A stretch of 64,000 nucleotides of DNA from Candidatus Zixiibacteriota bacterium (GTDB lineage Bacteria; Zixibacteria; MSB-5A5; GN15; FEB-12): the NCBI GenBank assembly GCA_029860345.1, contig JAOUBJ010000007.1, positions 155,211 to 219,210 on the forward strand. The letters run 5' to 3'. The position numbers and the translations under genes are program-made. The notes beneath the pieces are model-generated. The model saw only the letters and a list, made by a program, of their open reading frames with translations. It was not told the origin of the DNA and searched no databases. Position 1 is the first letter of the stretch, and each line of letters opens with the position of its first letter. Positions 35,297-43,745 of this stretch are shown here, piece by piece.

Positions 35297-35521
35297 ATGA
35301 TTAAGGTAACCCGAATCAATGATGCCCCCCTGGTTATCAATGCCGACCTGATCGAATTCGTCGAGGCCAGTCCGGAGACAATTATCTGTCTGACGACCGG
35401 TAAAAAGATCATGGTCAAGCAAACTATCGACGAGATCATAGAGCGGGTGGCCGATTTCAAACGTAAGGCGAGTATCCGGACGATCAGTCCGGATACTGCC
35501 GCATTAGTTGACAGGAACTGA
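35297..35521 (+). CDS. flbD: Flagellar protein FlbD
   Basis: A 74-residue small cytoplasmic FlbD/SwrD-type protein with the signature MIKVTRINDAPLVINADLIE and VVxxxPETIICLTTGKKIMVK. In Bacillus the homologue SwrD raises motor torque. It sits between flgE and fliL as in many genomes, 6 bp after flgE. Confidence 0.92.
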   Translation: MIKVTRINDAPLVINADLIEFVEASPETIICLTTGKKIMVKQTIDEIIERVADFKRKASIRTISPDTAALVDRN

Positions 35522-35523
35522 CT

Positions 35524-36126
35524 ATGGCTGACGAAGAAAAAACCACGATGGAAACCGGCGACGATACAACTTCCGAAGCGAAAGCCGAACCCAAGGGCGG
35601 TAAGAAGAAACTGTTTATCCTGGGTGGCGTGGGACTGGTTGCGGTAGTGGTTGGGCTGGTGGTGGCATTGTTTGTGATCAAGCCAATGCTCTCTGATTCC
35701 TCAGGCGACCAAAGCGAGCAGGAATATGCTGAAGAAACGGACGAGTCCCACGGCGAGTCCGCTCAAGAGGATAAACCAAAGCCGAAGAAGAAAAAGCCCC
35801 GCAAGAAATCCGACGGCGAAAGCGAGGCGCTCATTTATGCCATCAGGGATATCGTGGTCAATCCGGCCGGAACCGGTGGTTCCAGATTCCTGTCCGTGTC
35901 TTTTGGTTTTGAACTGGAATCTCCTGAGTTTGAGGCTGAGTTTGCCGCCAAAGAGGCGGTTGTGCGTGACGCCCTGATTACCATTCTGTCGTCCAAAACG
36001 GTAGCGCAGCTTACCGATTCAAAACAGAAGGAAATCGTCCGCTACCAGATCAAAAAACGAGTGTCGAAACTTATGGGTTCCCAAGAGTTGGTTGGTGTTT
36101 ACTTCACCGACTTCGTGCTTCAGTAA
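35524..36126 (+). CDS. fliL: Flagellar basal-body-associated protein FliL
   Basis: A 200-residue single-pass inner-membrane protein with an N-terminal cytoplasmic stretch, a membrane helix at about 36-58 (LFILGGVGLVAVVVGLVVAL), a long charged Lys/Glu-rich linker, and a periplasmic FliL domain (about 105-200, RDIVVNPAGTGGSRFLSVS then YFTDFVLQ). FliL surrounds the stator and modulates torque. The linker (about 65-100) is more charged than in most homologues. The start is ATG 2 bp after flbD. Confidence 0.93.
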   Translation: MADEEKTTMETGDDTTSEAKAEPKGGKKKLFILGGVGLVAVVVGLVVALFVIKPMLSDSSGDQSEQEYAEETDESHGESAQEDKPKPKKKKPRKKSDGESEALIYAIRDIVVNPAGTGGSRFLSVSFGFELESPEFEAEFAAKEAVVRDALITILSSKTVAQLTDSKQKEIVRYQIKKRVSKLMGSQELVGVYFTDFVLQ

Positions 36127-36138
36127 AGGTTGACGCAG

Positions 36139-37134
36139 TTGGCAAAGATACTTTCACAGGACGAAATTGATGCTCTGTTGACGACGGTGTCGGCCGGAGA
36201 TGGAGAAGTTTCCGATGAACAGATCGAGGATGACAAGTTACGCTCCGTAATCGCGTATGATTTCAAACATCCCAACCGTGTCTCCAAAGACCAAATACGC
36301 ACTCTGGAGAATATGCACGACAACTTTGCGGGACACTATGGCTCTACTCTTTCGGCGGTGCTTAGAACAATCGTCGATGTCGATCTTGTCTCGGTCGATC
36401 AGATTACCTATAGCGAGTTCATCATGTCGCTGGTGTCGCCGTCGTGCACCTACACCTATGCCGCCCAACCTTTAGAAGGCGGCTGTCTTGTTGACTTCAA
36501 CCCGACCCTCACTTTTTCGCTGATCGATCGCATGTTCGGCGGCAACGGCAAAATCCTGGAATCGGATCGCGAACTTACCGGCATTGAACGATCAGTAATG
36601 GGACGTCTCGCACAAAAGCTTTACAACGATCTGATCCGCGCATGGGAAAACATTGTCAAGCTGGAGGTCGAACAAAAGAGTTTCGAAACCAACCCGCAGT
36701 TCATCCAGGTGGTTCCTCCCGGTGAGACGGTGGTAGTGGTATCGTTTCAGATCAAGCTGTTTCAGTCAACCGGTCTGCTGACCTTGTGTTATCCCTATGT
36801 GTCGCTGGAACCAATAATCACCAAGCTCTCGGCACAAAACTGGATCGATGCTACCAAAAAGAAGAACCTCGACGAGGACCGCTTGATCAATCGGCAGAAT
36901 CTGAGCAACATCGAGGCTGTAGTCAGCGCCGAGCTCTTGAGAACGACAATCAAGGTGCGAGAATTCCTCGATCTATGTGTCGGTGACATTGTCCCTTCAG
37001 AAGTTAAGATCAACCAACCGATCGGACTCTTTATCAATAGACGGAGAAAGTACGACGCTCGACCCGGACTCTCCGGCAAAAAACGGGCGGTCCAGATTAC
37101 CGATAAATGCGACCTTGAGGCACAGGAGATATAA
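36139..37134 (+). CDS. fliM: Flagellar motor switch protein FliM
   Basis: A 331-residue C-ring protein that binds phospho-CheY and sets rotation direction. The N-terminal peptide MAKILSQDEIDALL is the CheY-binding and family signature. The CheC-like middle domain spans about 45-230 and the C-terminal SpoA domain about 250-325. The TTG at 36139 is chosen because it yields this conserved N-terminus with AAAGG 9 nt upstream; a TTG at 36130 touches the Shine-Dalgarno. All expected regions are present. Multiple CheY-like genes occur about 17 kb downstream in the same locus. Confidence 0.95.
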   Translation: MAKILSQDEIDALLTTVSAGDGEVSDEQIEDDKLRSVIAYDFKHPNRVSKDQIRTLENMHDNFAGHYGSTLSAVLRTIVDVDLVSVDQITYSEFIMSLVSPSCTYTYAAQPLEGGCLVDFNPTLTFSLIDRMFGGNGKILESDRELTGIERSVMGRLAQKLYNDLIRAWENIVKLEVEQKSFETNPQFIQVVPPGETVVVVSFQIKLFQSTGLLTLCYPYVSLEPIITKLSAQNWIDATKKKNLDEDRLINRQNLSNIEAVVSAELLRTTIKVREFLDLCVGDIVPSEVKINQPIGLFINRRRKYDARPGLSGKKRAVQITDKCDLEAQEI

Positions 37135-37137
37135 GCG

Positions 37138-37854
37138 ATGGCTGACGAAAAAGATATGGAAACACCAGAAAACGTTGAATCATCGGAGACACCCGCACCG
37201 GATGCTGCGCCTGCAGAGGCAGCCATGCCTCCAGGTGATGCCGAAGCGGCGGGTGTAGAGGCTGATGCGACTCCGGATGGAGCGGATGCAGTTCCGGATG
37301 AGGATAAGGCTCCGCCTGACGAACCGAAAGCCACCCCATCAGCCGATGAAATCCTGGCAGAGGCCGGTGCCGTCGATGATGATGCTCCACCGTCGGGCGA
37401 CGACCAGAAGGTCGTCAACGCAGAGGATGCCGGTGAAGATGATGCCGAAGCAGCCATGTTGGCCATGCTGGAGGAGTTACCGGAGGATGGCGGAGGAGCC
37501 ACACCTGAAGATATAGACTTCGGCGGCGCCAGTGTGTCTCAGGCGGAATTTCAACATCTGTCGGAACCGGCCGGCCGGCCCGAAGCGCAGAATATCGATA
37601 TGCTCCTGGATATCAACCTCCCGGTTTCGATCGAGCTGGGTCGCACGCGCATGTCAATCTCCGATATTCTCGCCCTGGGACCCGGATCGGTAGTCGAGCT
37701 CAACAAGCTGGCCGGTGAGCCGGTGGACCTGCTGGTAAACTTCAAAACAGTGGCCCGAGGTGAAGTTGTTGTAATCGATGAAAACTTCGGCGTTCGTGTT
37801 ACCAACCTGATTTCACCCGAAGAGAGGTTGAAGGCTCTTGGCGAAGAACAATAA
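37138..37854 (+). CDS. fliN: Flagellar motor switch protein FliN with long acidic N-terminus
   Basis: The C-terminal 85 residues (from about 150) are a complete SpoA domain: NIDMLLDINLPVSIELGRTR, then ILALGPGSVVELNKLAGEPV and GEVVVIDENFGVRVTNLISP. The first 140 residues are very rich in Ala, Asp, Glu and Pro, far longer than in E. coli FliN (137 residues in total). The extension resembles disordered tethers seen in some FliN and FliY proteins. It forms the base of the C ring and binds FliH. Its end overlaps fliO. Confidence 0.93.
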   Translation: MADEKDMETPENVESSETPAPDAAPAEAAMPPGDAEAAGVEADATPDGADAVPDEDKAPPDEPKATPSADEILAEAGAVDDDAPPSGDDQKVVNAEDAGEDDAEAAMLAMLEELPEDGGGATPEDIDFGGASVSQAEFQHLSEPAGRPEAQNIDMLLDINLPVSIELGRTRMSISDILALGPGSVVELNKLAGEPVDLLVNFKTVARGEVVVIDENFGVRVTNLISPEERLKALGEEQ

Positions 37855-38410
37855 CAAACAACGTCGCCTTCTCTACACGTCCGCCTTGATCGTCGCAATG
37901 GCCGTTATGGGACTGTTCATGGTGTCTTCAGGCGACGGTGAAGCAGACCAAACAACACAGGCGGCGCCTGAAGGTGCCGGTGCGATCGCCGCAGCCGAGG
38001 CTTCCGATGTTTTCACCGATGGGGCCTTGCCGACCCTGGCAAAGATGGTCGGAGCTTTGTTCGTGGTCATTGTCTGCATCTATGTCGGCATCTATCTGAT
38101 GAAGAAGACAATGGGTGGTAAGTACGGCGGCACGAACAAGATTAATGCCCTGGAGGTTTTGGAATCGACTCCGGTGGGTCCCAAACAAAGTGTGACTCTT
38201 ATCCGCGTCGGTGACAAGTCAGTGCTGGTGGGAATTACCGGTGAGAGAATGGCTCTGCTGACGGAATTGAACCCCGCCGACACGGCGGCATTGATTACTT
38301 CGACTCCCGCCGATTGTGAACCGGATGCGTTCAGCAAGATGCTGAGTACGGCCGCGGCGCAAATGAAAAGACTGACGTCGAAAGGCCGTCGGACTGCGCT
38401 GGAATCGTAG
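37838..38410 (+). CDS. fliO: Flagellar export assembly protein FliO
   Basis: A 190-residue membrane protein that helps assemble the FliP ring. An N-terminal hydrophobic segment (about 12-32, likely signal or anchor) is followed by an Ala/Glu-rich stretch, a second membrane helix (about 68-92, LAKMVGALFVVIVCIYVGIY), and a cytoplasmic part with the conserved LEVLESTPVGPKQSVTLIRV then VGDKSVLVGIT. The start is TTG with AAGG 3 nt upstream, overlapping fliN by 17 bp. Confidence 0.88.
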   Translation: MAKNNNKQRRLLYTSALIVAMAVMGLFMVSSGDGEADQTTQAAPEGAGAIAAAEASDVFTDGALPTLAKMVGALFVVIVCIYVGIYLMKKTMGGKYGGTNKINALEVLESTPVGPKQSVTLIRVGDKSVLVGITGERMALLTELNPADTAALITSTPADCEPDAFSKMLSTAAAQMKRLTSKGRRTALES

Positions 38411-38428
38411 AACCGAAACTTTGTGAAC

Positions 38429-38473
38429 GTCGCAGGACATTACTCACATCATGGATGATGTGCGGCCTGCGAC
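38429..38473 (+). other. Long hairpin in the fliO-fliP gap
   Basis: Outer arms GTCGCAGG (38429-38436) and CCTGCGAC (38466-38473) enclose inner arms CACATCA and TGATGTG around a TGGA loop. The hairpin ends 17 nt before the fliP start. No T run follows; the element could control mRNA processing or relative expression of fliP. Confidence 0.5.
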
Positions 38474-38490
38474 TCAGAGAAATATAGGAT

Positions 38491-39243
38491 ATGAAAAAAC
38501 TGCTGAAATTCGTGGCAGCCGCCTCGGCTACCGCCTTGGTGACGACCGGCAATCTTGTCGCTCAGACCATCCCGAAGATCTCCGTTGAGGTCGGTGAAAC
38601 CGCCGATTCGACCGATCTTTCGACTACCATTCAGATAGTCATATTAATGACGGTGCTCGCCCTGGCGCCGTCTATACTGATTATGGTGACATCGTTTGTG
38701 CGCATCGTCATCGTTTTGTCATTTCTAAGGCACGCCATGGGTATCCATCAAATGCCGCCCAACCAACTGTTGATCGCCCTGGCTCTGATACTGACTTTTT
38801 TTATCATGACACCGGTTGTCGATCAGGCATACAACACCGGCGTCAAACCATATCTGGAAGAAGAGATATCCAAAGAAGAAGCCTTTACCAATGCTGTCCA
38901 ACCGTTCAAGGAGTTTATGCTCTCACAGACGCGCGAGAAGGACCTGGCGCTGTTTGTCAACATTGCCAAACTGGATAAACCGGACAACCCCGACGACATA
39001 CCGCTACAAGTGTTGGTACCGGGCTTTGTTATATCCGAATTGCGTATCGCCTTTCAAATTGCCTTTGTGTTATTCGTTCCCTTCCTGGTGATCGATATGG
39101 TGGTGGCATCGGTACTGATGTCGATGGGCATGATGATGTTGCCGCCGATCATTGTGTCGTTACCGTTCAAAATATTGTTGTTCGTGTTGGTGGATGGATG
39201 GTATCTGCTGGTCAAATCACTGGTGGAATCGTTTCATCTTTAG
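38491..39243 (+). CDS. fliP: Flagellar export-gate protein FliP
   Basis: A 250-residue core protein of the export gate. A cleavable signal-like segment (1-25) is followed by helices with the FliP signatures MVTSFVRIVIVLSFLRHAMG and PNQLLIALALILTFFIMTPV, then ELRIAFQIAFVLFVPFLVID and GMMMLPPIIVSLPFKILLFV. Length and order match the family. It forms the FliP5-FliQ4-FliR1 channel in the inner membrane. Confidence 0.97.
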   Translation: MKKLLKFVAAASATALVTTGNLVAQTIPKISVEVGETADSTDLSTTIQIVILMTVLALAPSILIMVTSFVRIVIVLSFLRHAMGIHQMPPNQLLIALALILTFFIMTPVVDQAYNTGVKPYLEEEISKEEAFTNAVQPFKEFMLSQTREKDLALFVNIAKLDKPDNPDDIPLQVLVPGFVISELRIAFQIAFVLFVPFLVIDMVVASVLMSMGMMMLPPIIVSLPFKILLFVLVDGWYLLVKSLVESFHL

Positions 39244-39259
39244 TTGAGGATTAGAGTTC

Positions 39260-39529
39260 ATGACTCCACAACTTGTTGTCTCGATTGGTCGCGAAGCGCT
39301 GATTCTCACTCTGATGCTGGCCGGACCAATGCTGGCTTTTGCGCTGGTCATTGGTATTACCATCGCTCTGTTTCAGGCAGTGACACAGATTCAGGAAATG
39401 ACTCTGACTTTCGTGCCGAAAATCCTCGCCGTCGCCGCCGCCTTGTTGATTTTCCTGCCGTGGATGATCAACTTGGCCACCGACTTCCTGCGCCACATGT
39501 TTGAACTGATTCCCAGTCTGGCCATGTGA
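39260..39529 (+). CDS. fliQ: Flagellar export-gate protein FliQ
   Basis: An 89-residue two-helix membrane protein with the motif GREALILTLMLAGPMLAFAL and QIQEMTLTFVPKILAVAAAL. It packs around FliP and FliR in the export gate. Standard size and position after fliP. Confidence 0.96.
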   Translation: MTPQLVVSIGREALILTLMLAGPMLAFALVIGITIALFQAVTQIQEMTLTFVPKILAVAAALLIFLPWMINLATDFLRHMFELIPSLAM

Positions 39530-39787
39530 TCGTGAAAACGAGCTACTCATCATGGTCCGTTGTTCGAATTTCCATCTATCTGCTCCTGACCCAACTGTGG
39601 AAAGTTTTACCAGCTTACCTGAGCAAATTCGGTTCAATTCGACACCGCACTAACGCCAGGGCCGCCTCGGTCACCCGCTAAAGCACACCAGCGCAACAGC
39701 TTACACTTCCGCGCCATACCGTTTCATTCTGGCACACGGTTTGAAATAAGGTTTGATCGATAAACCATTATTGCGTGGAAGATAGCC
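39530..39787. other. Unusual 258-bp gap between fliQ and fliR
   Basis: These genes normally abut. No open frame, tRNA or insertion sequence is recognisable here, but a sigma54-like element lies at its right end. The sequence could be a decayed insertion or carry an internal promoter. Confidence 0.5.
39730..39745 (+). promoter_or_regulatory. Imperfect sigma54-like promoter before fliR
   Basis: TGGCACACGGTTTGAA matches the -24 element exactly, but the -12 has TTGA instead of TTGC. GG-N10-GA spacing. It lies 43 nt before the fliR start. Confidence 0.3.
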
Positions 39788-40576
39788 TTGTTTGAGTTCG
39801 TAAACTTCGGTGCTGAAAAGCTACAATTCCTCCTTCTGATCATCGTCAGAACCAGCGGTTTGTTTGCGCTCGCGCCGGTATTCGGCGAGCGCGGCTTGCC
39901 CCCCTTGGTACGGGTGGGGCTGGTGTTGATGCTGTCGTTGGTGCTGGTGCCGACGGTGTCGCTTGAGACGATAGAAGTTGCGAAGTCATTCTGGCAACTC
40001 GGCGGTCTGGTGCTGCACGAACTCTTTATCGGGTTTCTGATCGGACTGCTCTATCGTCTGTTGTTCATGGGTACCCTGACGGCCGGCGGTATCGTTGGCT
40101 ATCAACTTGGGTTCGCCATGGTTACAGTGTTCGACAAAAACCTGGCCAGCCAGATATCGGTGGTCGGTCGCTTTTGGTATACGCTGGCCATTCTGATATT
40201 CCTGGGTATCAACGGGCATCACCTGATCATTTCGGCTTTTGCCGACAGCTACATGATAATCCCGCCCGGCGTCTTCAATGTCGCCGCCGACTTTGGCGAT
40301 CTGATAATCAAACTGACGGCGTTCGTCTTCATCGTTGCCCTTAAGATCGCCGCACCTTTGATGATTACTTTGTTTCTGACCGATATCGCCCTGGGCACCA
40401 TCGCCAAGACTATGCCGACCATGAATGTTTTCTTCGTCGGTTTTCCGCTTAAGATCACCATCGGTCTTTCAGTCATGGCCATATCACTGCCGGTGTTTGG
40501 TTTCGTGCTCGAGCGGACCACCGGCTACTTCGATCAACAATTACAGATCCTCCTGACCGGTTTGGGGGGGACGTAG
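39788..40576 (+). CDS. fliR: Flagellar export-gate protein FliR
   Basis: A 262-residue polytopic membrane protein with six or so hydrophobic segments and the FliR signatures FALAPVFGERGLPPLVRVGL, ELFIGFLIGLLYRLLF and ALKIAAPLMITLFLTDIALG. It forms the single FliR subunit of the gate. The start is TTG after the gap described at 39530-39787; no strong Shine-Dalgarno is visible, so the exact start is less sure. Confidence 0.94.
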   Translation: MFEFVNFGAEKLQFLLLIIVRTSGLFALAPVFGERGLPPLVRVGLVLMLSLVLVPTVSLETIEVAKSFWQLGGLVLHELFIGFLIGLLYRLLFMGTLTAGGIVGYQLGFAMVTVFDKNLASQISVVGRFWYTLAILIFLGINGHHLIISAFADSYMIIPPGVFNVAADFGDLIIKLTAFVFIVALKIAAPLMITLFLTDIALGTIAKTMPTMNVFFVGFPLKITIGLSVMAISLPVFGFVLERTTGYFDQQLQILLTGLGGT

Positions 40577-40582
40577 GCAGCC

Positions 40583-41653
40583 ATGTCGGAACAGTCAGCA
40601 CAAGAAAAGACCGAAAAGGCGACATTTCATCGACGCCGGAAGGCGCGTGAAGAAGGTAAGGTCGTCAAGTCGCAGGAGTTGAATTCGGCGGCCATGCTAC
40701 TGCTGGGATTCTTGTCGCTGTACATGCTGGGTCCGCACCTGGCCGGACAGGTTCAGGACATGATGAGCTACACGATGTCCAACGCACCAACGCTGGCCAC
40801 CAGTGATCCCACTTTCATAAAGATCTTCGGCGAATACTTCCTGCGTTTCTTCTTGATGTTGGCGCCCATTCTGACCGTCGTGACGGTGATCGCGCTGATC
40901 GCCAACGTTGGTCAGGTTGGTTTCAAGATCACACCCAAGTCGCTCGAACCGAAGTTTGAAAAGCTGGATGTCTTGAAAGGTCTCAAACGGCTGTTTGCCC
41001 TCAAGTCGCTGGTGCAGTTGGTGCGCGACAGCATCAAGTTGGCAATCGTCGGACTGGTCGCCTTCTATGCGATCAAGGGGGAGTTTGAATCATTCTTCCT
41101 GCTTCCCGATATGACCATCGGCCAACTGGCCACCGCAATGGGTCGGTTATCGCTGATTCTGGGGCTGAAGGTCGGCGCCATAATGATCGCCATCGCCGTT
41201 CTCGATTATATCTACCAAAAATACGAATTCGAGAAATCGATCAAGATGTCCAAGCAGGAAATCAAGGACGAAAATAAGGACACCGAGGGCAACCCGCTGA
41301 TAAAGTCACGCGTGCGTCAAATCCAACGTGAGACGGCACGGCAGCGGATGATGGCGGCCGTGCCGACGGCCGACGTCGTGGTCACCAACCCGACACAGAT
41401 CGCGGTGGCTCTCAAGTACGACATGGATGAGGGGAAGGCGCCGTTCGTGCTGGCCAAGGGTGAACGAAAACTGGCCGAGAAGATCAAAGAGCTGGCCCGC
41501 GAGCACGACGTTCCGATCATCGAAGACAAACCTCTGGCTCGGGCGCTTTTCCGTATGTGCGAAGTTGGAGATCTGGTTCCGGCCCAACTGTATCGTGCCG
41601 TCGCCGAGCTTCTGGCCTACGTCTACCGCCTCAAAGGAAAGGTGATCAAGTAG
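40583..41653 (+). CDS. flhB: Flagellar export switch protein FlhB with NPTQ in place of NPTH
   Basis: A 356-residue inner-membrane export protein. Four membrane segments (about 30-210) are preceded by the conserved EKTEKATFHRRRKAREEGKV and followed by the cytoplasmic domain. The autocleavage site, NPTH in nearly all FlhB, reads N269-P270-T271-Q272 (codons AAC CCG ACA CAG). The surrounding VVVTN and IAVALKYD are conserved. FlhB cleaves between Asn and Pro to change from hook to filament export; the His-to-Gln change may slow or alter this. Length is normal and no frameshift is seen. Confidence 0.95.
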   Translation: MSEQSAQEKTEKATFHRRRKAREEGKVVKSQELNSAAMLLLGFLSLYMLGPHLAGQVQDMMSYTMSNAPTLATSDPTFIKIFGEYFLRFFLMLAPILTVVTVIALIANVGQVGFKITPKSLEPKFEKLDVLKGLKRLFALKSLVQLVRDSIKLAIVGLVAFYAIKGEFESFFLLPDMTIGQLATAMGRLSLILGLKVGAIMIAIAVLDYIYQKYEFEKSIKMSKQEIKDENKDTEGNPLIKSRVRQIQRETARQRMMAAVPTADVVVTNPTQIAVALKYDMDEGKAPFVLAKGERKLAEKIKELAREHDVPIIEDKPLARALFRMCEVGDLVPAQLYRAVAELLAYVYRLKGKVIK

Positions 41654-41654
41654 C

Positions 41655-43745
41655 GTGGCAACTCAAGCTCCCAAGAGGACTCTGCTGGAAGCTATCGCCT
41701 CGCGTTCCGACGTCATTCTGGCGCTGGCCGTGGTGGGTATCATTGCAGTACTGATCATCCCGATACCGACCGGACTTCTGGACTTCGCGCTGGCCTTCAA
41801 CATCACTTTCTCGCTGGTGGTGTTGTTGACCACGCTGTACATCACGCGTCCGCTGGACCTCTCGGTCTTCCCCAGCATGCTCTTGATCGTGACTTTGATG
41901 CGCCTCTCTCTGAACGTCGCGTCCACTCGACTCATTCTCGGTCATGCTTACGCCGGTGAAGTCATCAACTCGTTCGGTGATTTTGTCGTCCAGGGCAATT
42001 ACGTGGTCGGCTTCATCGTTTTTGTCATTCTGGTCATCATTCAATTCGTGGTTATCACCAAAGGTGCTACCCGCATCTCAGAGGTAGCCGCTCGTTTCAC
42101 ATTGGATGCCATGCCGGGTAAGCAGATGGCTATCGACGCCGACCTGAACGCCGGCATTATCAACGATGAAGACGCCCGTACCCGTCGTGAAGACATCGCC
42201 CGCGAGGCCGACTTCTACGGCGCGATGGACGGTGCCTCCAAGTTTGTGCGTGGTGACGCCGTTGCAGGTATCCTGATTACACTCATTAACATCATCGGCG
42301 GTTTCGTTATAGGTATCGCCCTGAACGATATGTCTCTTTCCGAAGCCTTGCGCACTTACTCGCTGTTATCGATCGGTGACGGTCTGGTAACGCAGATTCC
42401 GGCGCTGTTGGTGTCGACCGCCTCCGGTATCATCGTTACCCGTGCGGCGGCTCGTGATCACATGGGCAAGGACCTCGGCACTCAACTCACCCGCCAGCCG
42501 CGGGCCATTCTCGTGGCATCGGTAGTGCTCTTCGGATTTGGTCTACTGCCTGGTATGCCCACGACTACCTTTATCATCCTGGCTCTCTTGATCGGCGGTA
42601 TCGGCTTCGTGACCAGGGAGATGAAACAGCGTCAGCGGGTGCAGGCCAAACAGCAGGAAGCCAAAAAAGAGGCTCAGCAGACCCAGGTAGCGGAAGAACG
42701 CACCGAGGACCTGCTCAAAGTTGACGCCCTGGGTTTGGAGATCGGCTATGGATTGATCGGACTCGTCGATGCCAAACAGGGGGGAGACCTCCTGAACCGT
42801 ATCGGTGTCATCCGCAAACAACTGGCCGGTGAACTGGGTATCGTGGTGCCTCCGATTCGCATTCGCGACAACGTGCAACTTCGTCCCAACGAGTACCGCA
42901 TCAAAGTGAAGGGTATCACGGTTGCAACGTTCGAACTGATGGTCGATCATTTGCTGGCCATCAACCCCGGTTTCGTTGAAGAGAAGCTGGAAGGGTTTGA
43001 GACCCGCGATCCCGCTTTCGACCTTGAAGCCTGTTGGATAATTCCCAATCTGAAAGAGATAGCCGAAGCCAAGGGATACACGGTGGTGGAACCCTCGGCC
43101 GTGATGGCTACCCACATGACCGAAGTAGTGCGGAATGCAACGGCTGAGATTCTGAGCCGCCAGGACGTGCAACATCTGGTCGACACGCTCAAAGAAGATT
43201 TCCCCGCTCTGGTCGATTCGACTATCCCTGAGTTGGTAAGCCTGGGCACCCTTCAAAAGGTGTTGAAAGCGCTCTTGAAAGAGCGTGTGCCGGTTCGCGA
43301 TCTGGCCACCATCCTTGAAACGATTTCCGATTACATCACGGCCACCAAGGAACCCGACGTTTTGGCTGAGTACGTGCGCATGGCCCTCAGGCGTCAGATC
43401 ACAGAACTCTACAAAGATAAAGACGGCAAGATTAATGTGTTCACGATAGATCCCGCCGTGGAGCAACAACTCGGAGAGTCGGTGCAGAACACCAAACAGG
43501 GACTGATGCTGGTGCTTGACCCGGCTATGGCCGAGAAGCTGCTTGAGAGAATCGGCGAAGAAATGAAGCGGCCGCTATTGGCCGGATTCACGCCGGTATG
43601 CCTTAGCTCCCCCAACATCAGATTGGCTCTGCGCCGTTTGGTCGAGGCCAGACATCCGCAATTGGCGGTGGTGTCATACAACGAGGTCATGCCGGAGGTA
43701 GAATTGATCTCTACAGGAATGGTGAGGTTGGAAGATGATAATTAA
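41655..43745 (+). CDS. flhA: Flagellar export protein FlhA
   Basis: A 696-residue protein. The N-terminal half has eight membrane helices with the FHIPEP-type cytoplasmic loop (RFTLDAMPGKQMAIDADLNA then DFYGAMDGASKFVRGD). The C-terminal half (about 355-696) is the cytoplasmic FlhA-C domain that docks chaperone-substrate complexes (VPPIRIRDNVQLRPNEYRI, LEACWIIP). Length is canonical. The start is GTG 1 bp after the flhB stop, so translation is coupled. Its last 11 bp overlap flhF. Confidence 0.97.
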   Translation: MATQAPKRTLLEAIASRSDVILALAVVGIIAVLIIPIPTGLLDFALAFNITFSLVVLLTTLYITRPLDLSVFPSMLLIVTLMRLSLNVASTRLILGHAYAGEVINSFGDFVVQGNYVVGFIVFVILVIIQFVVITKGATRISEVAARFTLDAMPGKQMAIDADLNAGIINDEDARTRREDIAREADFYGAMDGASKFVRGDAVAGILITLINIIGGFVIGIALNDMSLSEALRTYSLLSIGDGLVTQIPALLVSTASGIIVTRAAARDHMGKDLGTQLTRQPRAILVASVVLFGFGLLPGMPTTTFIILALLIGGIGFVTREMKQRQRVQAKQQEAKKEAQQTQVAEERTEDLLKVDALGLEIGYGLIGLVDAKQGGDLLNRIGVIRKQLAGELGIVVPPIRIRDNVQLRPNEYRIKVKGITVATFELMVDHLLAINPGFVEEKLEGFETRDPAFDLEACWIIPNLKEIAEAKGYTVVEPSAVMATHMTEVVRNATAEILSRQDVQHLVDTLKEDFPALVDSTIPELVSLGTLQKVLKALLKERVPVRDLATILETISDYITATKEPDVLAEYVRMALRRQITELYKDKDGKINVFTIDPAVEQQLGESVQNTKQGLMLVLDPAMAEKLLERIGEEMKRPLLAGFTPVCLSSPNIRLALRRLVEARHPQLAVVSYNEVMPEVELISTGMVRLEDDN

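Noticed and set aside
39530..39787. Insertion sequence between fliQ and fliR
   Set aside because: No terminal inverted repeats, target duplication or transposase fragment could be seen; kept only as an unexplained gap.
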